Source of the DNA: Bryobacteraceae bacterium
GTDB lineage: Bacteria > Acidobacteriota > Terriglobia > Bryobacterales > Bryobacteraceae
Assembly (NCBI GenBank): GCA_023384675.1
Contig: JAHDVK010000004.1
Span: forward strand, 124,001-188,000
Direction of reading: 5' to 3'
DNA length: 64,000 nt
Of the stretch, positions 58,671 to 64,000 are shown in pieces. The notes under the pieces were generated by a model. It did not search any database, was not told the origin of the DNA, and worked only from the letters and a program-made list of their open reading frames with translations. Position 1 is the first letter of the stretch. Each line of letters starts with the position of its first letter. The translations under genes and the position numbers were made by a program.

Positions 58671-59303
58671 ATGAATGACGGCCTGCTGCCGCTGTTCCCC
58701 CTGGAACTGGTCCTGCTGCCCCACGCGACGATTCCGCTGCACATCTTCGAAGAGCGTTACAAGGAGATGATCGGCGAATGCCTGCGCCTGGAAACCGAAT
58801 TTGGCGTGGTTTTGGCTAAGAAAGACGGTATTCTGCGCACTGGCTGTACCGCCGCCGTCGCGAGCGTGCTGGAGCGCTACGAGGACGGGCGCCTCGATAT
58901 CCTCGTGCGCGGCCAGCGCCGTTTTCATATTGAGAGCCTGAACACCGGGCGGCCATTCCTGCGCGGCGAGGTGGAGTTCTTCATCGACACGGATGAGACC
59001 CCTGCGGATTCTGAGCTCGCACGCCGCGCCCTGGCGGCCTACCTGGAATACGCCCAGGCCGCCGGCGCCGAAACGGAGCCGCCCGCATTGGGCGACCATG
59101 ATCTCAGCTTCCGCCTCGCCGAAATCTCGACCGATCTCGACTTCCGCCAGTTTCTGCTCGACCTCACCAGCGAATCGGAACGTCTGCTCCGCACCGCCGA
59201 ATACCTCGAGCGCGCCGCCGCCCGCAAGCGCGTTGAGACCGCCATGAAGCGCACCGCGCGCGGCAACGGCCACGGCCGCCACCTTGGGCCCCTTTCCAGC
59301 TAG
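58671..59303 (+). CDS. Lon N-terminal substrate-binding domain protein
   Basis: 210 residues. Only the Lon-N (LAN) domain, without AAA or protease domains: LPLFPLELVLLPHATIPLHIFEERYKEMIGECL, FGVVLAKKDG, RRFHIESLNTGRPFLRGEVEFF, and the helical end FRLAEISTDLDFRQFLLDLTSESERLLRTAEYLE. It may bind substrates or act as an adaptor. It is divergent from the SDR gene, with 45 bases between the starts. Confidence 0.93.
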   Translation: MNDGLLPLFPLELVLLPHATIPLHIFEERYKEMIGECLRLETEFGVVLAKKDGILRTGCTAAVASVLERYEDGRLDILVRGQRRFHIESLNTGRPFLRGEVEFFIDTDETPADSELARRALAAYLEYAQAAGAETEPPALGDHDLSFRLAEISTDLDFRQFLLDLTSESERLLRTAEYLERAAARKRVETAMKRTARGNGHGRHLGPLSS

Positions 59304-59307
59304 CCGC

Positions 59308-59994
59308 ATGCGCCAGCACCTGATCATCGACGCCGACGACACCCTGTGGGAGAACAACATCTTCTTCGAGCAGGCCTTCGACGAGTTTTGCGGATTTTTG
59401 GATCATTCGAGCCTCAATCCCGTGCAAATTCGCGCGATCCTCGACGAAATCGAGCTCGCCAACGCGAAGACCCACGGATACGGCTCGCTCAACTTCGCCC
59501 GCAACCTCGCCCAGTGCTACCGCCGGCTCGCCGAGCGCGAAATCCTCGACGGCGACCTGGAGACCGTGAAAGGCTTCGCGCTGCGCATCCTCGAACAGCC
59601 CGTCGAACCGCTGGAGGGCGTGCCCGAAACGCTCGAATACCTCGCCTTGCGCCATCAGCTCACCCTTTTCACGAAGGGCCACCCCGAAGAACAGAAGCTC
59701 AAGATCGACCGCTCCGGGCTGGGCATCTGGTTCGGCCACACCGCGATTGTCAAGGAAAAGGACGTGGCCAGCTACCGCTCCCTGGTCGAGGACCTGCGCT
59801 GCCCGCCCGGCATCACCTGGATGATCGGAAATTCGCCAAAAAGTGACGTAAATCCCGCTCTGGAGGCGGGTTTGAACGCGGTTTTCGTGCCGCATGAGCG
59901 TACCTGGACCCTCGAGCGCCAGCCGCTGCGCCCGCCCGGACCGGGGCGGCTCGAAGTCGTGGAGAGCTTCAGCGGCCTGCGGACGCTCTTCTGA
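59308..59994 (+). CDS. HAD-family hydrolase
   Basis: 228 residues. HAD phosphatase: motif I DADDTLW, motif II FTKGH, motif III Lys near EEQKLKIDRSGLGIW, motif IV GNSPKSDVNPALEAG. A helical cap lies between I and II. The substrate is unknown. It begins four bases after the Lon-N gene's stop. ATG 59308 starts at motif I. Confidence 0.92.
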   Translation: MRQHLIIDADDTLWENNIFFEQAFDEFCGFLDHSSLNPVQIRAILDEIELANAKTHGYGSLNFARNLAQCYRRLAEREILDGDLETVKGFALRILEQPVEPLEGVPETLEYLALRHQLTLFTKGHPEEQKLKIDRSGLGIWFGHTAIVKEKDVASYRSLVEDLRCPPGITWMIGNSPKSDVNPALEAGLNAVFVPHERTWTLERQPLRPPGPGRLEVVESFSGLRTLF

Positions 59995-60097
59995 TCTCCG
60001 GCCGCGGCTGTAACGAATCCGCGCGTGTCCGCATCCTAAGGGGCGAGTGCTAAACTAATTCAAGTCCGCTGCTCGCGGCATTCGATTGGGAGGTTTG

Positions 60098-60310
60098 ATG
60101 AAAGCTCTGCGCCTGTTTATTCCGGTTCTCACGCTGCTGGCCGCGTTCCTGGCCACCAGCGGCATCTCTTACGCCACCAAGGAGATGTCCAAGAAGGAAA
60201 AGAAGCCCTGCGTGACATGTCATCCGAAGGGCAACATGAAGGAACTGAACGACGTCGGCAAGTACTACAAGGAAAAGGGCACCCTGGAAGGCGCGCCAGC
60301 CAAGAAGTAA
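60098..60310 (+). CDS. Small exported protein with one CXXCH haem-binding motif
   Basis: 70 residues. Signal peptide (LFIPVLTLLAAFLATSGISYA), then a Lys-rich region and CVTCHPKGNMKELNDVGKYYKEKG, a single c-type haem motif. It may be a small periplasmic cytochrome or electron shuttle. GGGAGG lies five bases before ATG 60098. A strong terminator follows at 60334. Confidence 0.8.
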   Translation: MKALRLFIPVLTLLAAFLATSGISYATKEMSKKEKKPCVTCHPKGNMKELNDVGKYYKEKGTLEGAPAKK

Positions 60311-60333
60311 GCCTGCCGCCGGTCCGGCATGGA

Positions 60334-60363
60334 AAAAGGGGCGCCCCGCGGGGCGCCCCTTTT
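60334..60363. terminator. Strong, probably bidirectional rho-independent terminator
   Basis: Perfect 10-base arms GGGGCGCCCC flank a 2-base loop (60338-60347 and 60350-60359). An A-run precedes and TTTT follows, then TTT after one G. It is shared by the CXXCH gene and the convergent TonB-receptor gene. Confidence 0.92.
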
Positions 60364-60387
60364 GTTTGCCTGGAACCAGATTCCAGC

Positions 60388-63300
60388 TTAGAAGAAGTAG
60401 CGCAGCGAAAGCTGCAGCTCGCGCTGGCTGCTCTTGTTGAGCACCTTGCCGAAGTTGGCGTCGGTCGGGTTGGTGTTCGAACCCGCGAAGTTCGGGTGGT
60501 TGGGCCAGTTGAAGGCCTCGAACCGGAACTGGAGACCCTGCGACTCGGCAAACTTGAAGGTCTTGAAAGCCGCGAGGTTCCAGTTCTGGAAGCCAGGCTG
60601 GTGGAACGGAATCGAGTTCCTGTTCTGGTTCGGGTACGTCCCGTTAGCCGGGCGGGTCGCCCAGGCAGAGCCGCCCACGGAGGGTTCGAACCAGAATTCG
60701 TCGCCGAACTTCCGGGGATTGTTGGTGACGCCGTTCAGGTTCCACGGCTTATTGTTGGCGGAGCCGATGCCCAGGTAGTCGTCGCCACGGACGACGGTGA
60801 ACGGGGTGCCGGTCTGCATCTGGGTGACGCCGGACAACTGCCACCCGCCAAGGACGCTCCGGGTGAACGCGCTGTTGGCATCACGGAACCAGGGCATTTC
60901 CCAGACGAAATTGACGACCGCGACGTGGCGGGTGTCAAAGCTCGACTTGCCCCAATTGATGCCCTGATTGAAGACGTCGACAAAACCCTCACGCGGACCA
61001 GAGCCACCGTCCATGGCCTTGGACAAAGTGTAGGCGAAGCCGTAGCTCAGGCCACGGCGGAAGCGCCGGTTCAGTTCGAGCTGCAGCGCATGGTACTCCG
61101 AACGGTTCGAGTGCTCCAGCATCGGGATGTTGGCAAAGCCGCGGAACGGCCGGAGGGCATTCACGTTTGCACCCTGGTTCTCAGGCCGGAATGTGGTACC
61201 CGGCGCGAGCTGATTCAGGTCGCGCTCGCGGGAGAGGTAATTGCCCGCAGTGCCGACGTAACCGACTTCGAGGGTGGTTTGGTCGAACACCTCTGTCTGG
61301 TAGCTCGCGTTCCACTGATAGCTGCGCGGGATCTTGTAGACTCGGTCGATCGTCATGAAGAACTGCGGGAAGGCCACCGCAGTGGCTCCGCCCGGGTTGT
61401 CGGCCACGCCATTCGTCACCGAGCCCATCGGTTGCCATGGCGGATTGCCGCCCAGGAAGACCGAATCGTAGACGCCCGGACGCGCCATGAAGCCGCCGAA
61501 TCCCAGGCGCAGCACCTGCTTGCTGGCCAACTGGTAGGCCAGGCCCAGGCGGGGCACCACGTTGAACTGGTTCGGCGAGGCATAGGGGCTGCCGCCGGAG
61601 AGCAGGCGGTCGAAGTCGCCCGAATCGATCGCCGGCACACGGCCACGGCCGGCATCGGGGAACCCGGAACCTGGGATGACTACGCCGTTGAAGCGGTCGC
61701 CGGAAATGATGTTGCCGGTCGCGCGGTCAAGCACGATAGGGTTGTTCGGGTCATACCTGGCCGGGTCAAAGTAAGCCATGTTGCCCCAAAGGGACTTCGC
61801 ATAGCCGTTCATCCAGGTGGCACGGAAGCCGAGTTCCAGCTTCAACTTCTGGTTGACACGCCAGGAGTCCTGTCCAAAGAACTCGAACATGTGCGATCGG
61901 TAGGGTGTGAAGCTGCGCGGGCCGATCTCGGCATAACTTGAAAACAGCCCCATCGCCGCATTCGCCATGCCCGTGCCGGTACCGGGGGCGCCGCCGGGAC
62001 GGACGTCGTTGAACACGAACCGGCCATTCTGGTTGTTCGTGCCGCCCGGAACGCCCGAAACATTGATCTGGTCGAAGTCGTTCTGGCCGGAGCGCTCAAA
62101 CAGAGCGCCGAACTTGAAGGTGTGGTTGCCGGCGATCTTCGTGAAGTTGTTTGAAATCTGATAGATCGGACCGGTGGAGGACGCCGGGTATGGCCCGCCG
62201 TCGATTGTGCCCAGGTTCGGGATGGCAATCGTCGGCACTTTGTCGAAGATCTCCTTCCTCTCCGGGAACAGATAGGGATAGTTGATGCCCGACCGCGAGC
62301 GCAGGAAGCGCTCGCCGCGGCGGTCGATTTCGATGAACACGCGGTCGACCGAGGCCGACACCAGGAACTCGTTGATCATCGTGGGGCCAAGCGTCCAGGT
62401 ATGGTTCAGCGATGCAGTCTTGTTGGGCCGGTCCCAGTCCGTGGTGGCGAAGTCAAACCCGCCACGGAAGCTGTCGAGCGCGTTCCAGTTGTAGTTCGAG
62501 TGGCGGAAACGGAATACCTGATTCTGCGTCGGGTTGTAGTCGATCGCAACGGTGTCCTTGCGCTGGTTTTGCGGGTTGGGACGAACCTGGAAGAAGTTGG
62601 TGTTTCCGGCAAAAAGGCCGTTCGCGCCCGGATACGTGTTCAGAAACGCCATGCCGTTGGGGCTTCGCTGCGACTGTGGAATCACGTTGTTCGGGAACGG
62701 ATTGTTCGTCAACGGATCGCGGACCATACGGGCGCTGCCATAGAAGAGGTTCGGCCCTAACAGTTCGCTGAAGTCGCCGCCGCGCATCGCGGCGGTGGGA
62801 ACGCGCTGGAAGGTGGTATTCTCGCGGCGGAACCGGACCCACTCCTGGCTGAACAGGAAGAACAGCTTTTCGCGATCGGGGTTGAATGCCTTGCCCAGCG
62901 TCACCGGACCCGAGAGGTTGTATCCGAACTGGTTGTAGCGGAATGGAGCGACAAAATTGGTCGCCGGGTTTGTATTACGCGCCCAGCTATTCGCGTCGAG
63001 CGCGGAGTTGCGGAAGTATTCATAAGCAGCCCCGTGGAAATCGCGCTGCCCCGAACGGGTCACAATGCGGACCTGCCCCGCGGACGACCGGCCATACTCG
63101 GCCGAGTAATTCGCAGTCAGAACCTGGATTTCCTGGACGGTATCGAGATCGGCCGTTCCGATCGACGTGCCGTTGGCCCGTGTGCGCGTCCCGACAGCAC
63201 CGTCAAACGTAATCACGGATTCGTTGGAGCGGCCCCCATTGATGGAGAGTCCGCCGGAGGTCAGACCAAAGCTGAAGCCCGACAACGCGCCGCCCCGCAC

Positions 63301-63789
63301 ACCTGGCTTCAGTAGAGCCAGAAACAGCGGGTTGCGGCCGTTGAGCGTGAGATTCTGAATCTGCGTCTGCTCCACGGTCTTGCCGACCGTAGCCGACTCG
63401 GTGTTGAGTTGTGCCGCGGAAGCAACAACCTCCACGCTTTCCGTGACCTGGCCGACCTGCATCTCGACGTTCACCGAGGCGCTGGTAGCGGTTTCCAGGC
63501 GCAGACCGGTGGTGACAAAGCGCCGGAAGCCGGCCATCTCCACTGCCATCGTGTACTGGCCCGGAGGCAGGTTTGGCGCCACGAAAAAGCCCGAGTCGTT
63601 CGTCTGGACGCGACGTTCAAACCGGGTGGATTCGTTGGTGATGGTCACTTGAGCGGTGGCAATCACCCCGCCCGAAGCGTCTCTTACAATACCCGTAATG
63701 GTGCCGGCGTCGGATTGGGCGAACGCCGTGATTGAGCAAAACACAAGAATCGCCATATACATGATGGCGATCCGGTTGAGTCGATTCAT
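60388..63789 (-). CDS. Oar-like TonB-dependent receptor with carboxypeptidase-regulatory domain
   Basis: 1133 residues, outer membrane. Signal peptide (IAIMYMAILVFCSITAFA). Residues about 27-105 are a carboxypeptidase-D regulatory-like domain (TITGIVRDASGGVIATAQVTI, GFFVAPNLPPGQYTMAVEMAGFRRF). A plug domain (VEVVASAAQLNTESATVGKTVE, GGLSINGGRSNESVITFDG, VQEIQVLTANYSAEYGRSSAGQVRIVTRSG) and a 22-strand barrel ending LQLSLRYFF follow. AGGAGGT precedes the ATG at 63789. Such Acidobacterial receptors take up or bind large substrates; the ligand is unknown. The region 63790-64000 shows no gene and holds a possible weak promoter and a short palindrome near the end. Confidence 0.96.
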   Translation of the reverse strand: MNRLNRIAIMYMAILVFCSITAFAQSDAGTITGIVRDASGGVIATAQVTITNESTRFERRVQTNDSGFFVAPNLPPGQYTMAVEMAGFRRFVTTGLRLETATSASVNVEMQVGQVTESVEVVASAAQLNTESATVGKTVEQTQIQNLTLNGRNPLFLALLKPGVRGGALSGFSFGLTSGGLSINGGRSNESVITFDGAVGTRTRANGTSIGTADLDTVQEIQVLTANYSAEYGRSSAGQVRIVTRSGQRDFHGAAYEYFRNSALDANSWARNTNPATNFVAPFRYNQFGYNLSGPVTLGKAFNPDREKLFFLFSQEWVRFRRENTTFQRVPTAAMRGGDFSELLGPNLFYGSARMVRDPLTNNPFPNNVIPQSQRSPNGMAFLNTYPGANGLFAGNTNFFQVRPNPQNQRKDTVAIDYNPTQNQVFRFRHSNYNWNALDSFRGGFDFATTDWDRPNKTASLNHTWTLGPTMINEFLVSASVDRVFIEIDRRGERFLRSRSGINYPYLFPERKEIFDKVPTIAIPNLGTIDGGPYPASSTGPIYQISNNFTKIAGNHTFKFGALFERSGQNDFDQINVSGVPGGTNNQNGRFVFNDVRPGGAPGTGTGMANAAMGLFSSYAEIGPRSFTPYRSHMFEFFGQDSWRVNQKLKLELGFRATWMNGYAKSLWGNMAYFDPARYDPNNPIVLDRATGNIISGDRFNGVVIPGSGFPDAGRGRVPAIDSGDFDRLLSGGSPYASPNQFNVVPRLGLAYQLASKQVLRLGFGGFMARPGVYDSVFLGGNPPWQPMGSVTNGVADNPGGATAVAFPQFFMTIDRVYKIPRSYQWNASYQTEVFDQTTLEVGYVGTAGNYLSRERDLNQLAPGTTFRPENQGANVNALRPFRGFANIPMLEHSNRSEYHALQLELNRRFRRGLSYGFAYTLSKAMDGGSGPREGFVDVFNQGINWGKSSFDTRHVAVVNFVWEMPWFRDANSAFTRSVLGGWQLSGVTQMQTGTPFTVVRGDDYLGIGSANNKPWNLNGVTNNPRKFGDEFWFEPSVGGSAWATRPANGTYPNQNRNSIPFHQPGFQNWNLAAFKTFKFAESQGLQFRFEAFNWPNHPNFAGSNTNPTDANFGKVLNKSSQRELQLSLRYFF

Positions 63790-64000
63790 CTCGACCTCCT
63801 GGATAATCAGTGTCTCGAAAGAAGGGTGGGTCGGCCCCTGAAGCCTCCCTCGGGTCTTCAGTCGTCTCAGCCAAGATAAATCATCTCGATAGCAAATGTC
63901 CAGAAGATAGTTGTGAAAGATGGGTTACAAGAATAGTCTCTTTGGGTATCGCGGAGAAGGGGGCACAAAGGAAAGCTGGCCGGATCCCTCGAAAGGGATC

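Noticed and set aside
60045-60053. GAGTGCTAA, the right half of a CIRCE/HrcA site
   Set aside because: The matching left half is absent at the required 9-base spacing; only 3 of 9 positions agree.
1-64000. tRNA, rRNA, CRISPR array, prophage or intact transposase
   Set aside because: Looked for and not seen; intergenic spaces are short and no repeat-spacer pattern or transposase motif was found.

Overview
The window looks like chromosomal DNA of an Acidobacteriota bacterium, most likely of the Bryobacterales/Solibacterales group. It is GC-rich and densely coding. It carries an Oar-like TonB-dependent receptor with an N-terminal carboxypeptidase-regulatory domain, several FtsX/MacB-type permease clusters with HlyD adaptors, a DUF1080 protein, a twin-arginine sulfatase and a FemAB-like exopolysaccharide protein. 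No rRNA, tRNA, CRISPR array, prophage or intact insertion sequence was seen. The genus is an inference from gene content, not a measurement.

Layout: 1-7.7 kb is a tripartite efflux operon with three consecutive adaptors, a MacB-like permease and a TolC-type channel. mutL and a GntR regulator follow. Next come four small exported proteins, three of them tandem paralogues, and two copies of a 26-bp palindrome sit in duplicated leaders. 12.6-16.2 kb holds a sulfatase-maturase-like radical SAM enzyme, AlkD-like protein, thioesterase, TPR protein and acetyltransferase. 16.4-23.1 kb holds a MerR regulator, a C-terminal-processing protease, a GMP synthase with a eukaryote-like C-terminal insert, a broken DJ-1/PfpI gene beside a REP-like palindrome, and an ECF sigma/anti-sigma-like/exported-protein cluster.

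23.1-30.2 kb (minus strand) has queF with a TIGR00300 ornithine cyclodeaminase-like gene, then an ABC exporter (two permeases, adaptor, ATPase) translationally coupled to an ATP-grasp ligase. 30.2-36 kb has tadA, a DUF1080 protein, a zinc-ribbon protein divergent from an HTH regulator, and rpiB-glyA-glycosyltransferase. 36-40.2 kb has a sulfatase, an enolase-superfamily enzyme, two small genes and ubiX. 40.2-45.6 kb has a lone adaptor, a polysaccharide-export-type permease, a J-domain fusion protein and a possible toxin/immunity pair.

45.8-50.8 kb has a YXWGXW protein behind a sigma-54-like promoter, an XRE/small membrane protein/RNA methyltransferase/HMA-like gene chain, rnc and two TPR proteins. 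50.9-56 kb is an envelope or exopolysaccharide cluster (barrel protein, FemAB-like, GT2, nucleotide-sugar dehydrogenase). 56-64 kb has SDR-aroK-glycerate kinase, a Lon-N domain protein, a HAD hydrolase, a small CXXCH protein with a strong terminator, and the TonB-dependent receptor.

The best candidates for something not yet described are the GntR-palindrome-exported-protein locus (9.6-12.6 kb), the ATP-grasp/exporter operon (24.8-30.2 kb) and the peptidoglycan-binding/glycine-zipper protein with its small partner (44.2-45.6 kb). All are inferences from sequence inspection.
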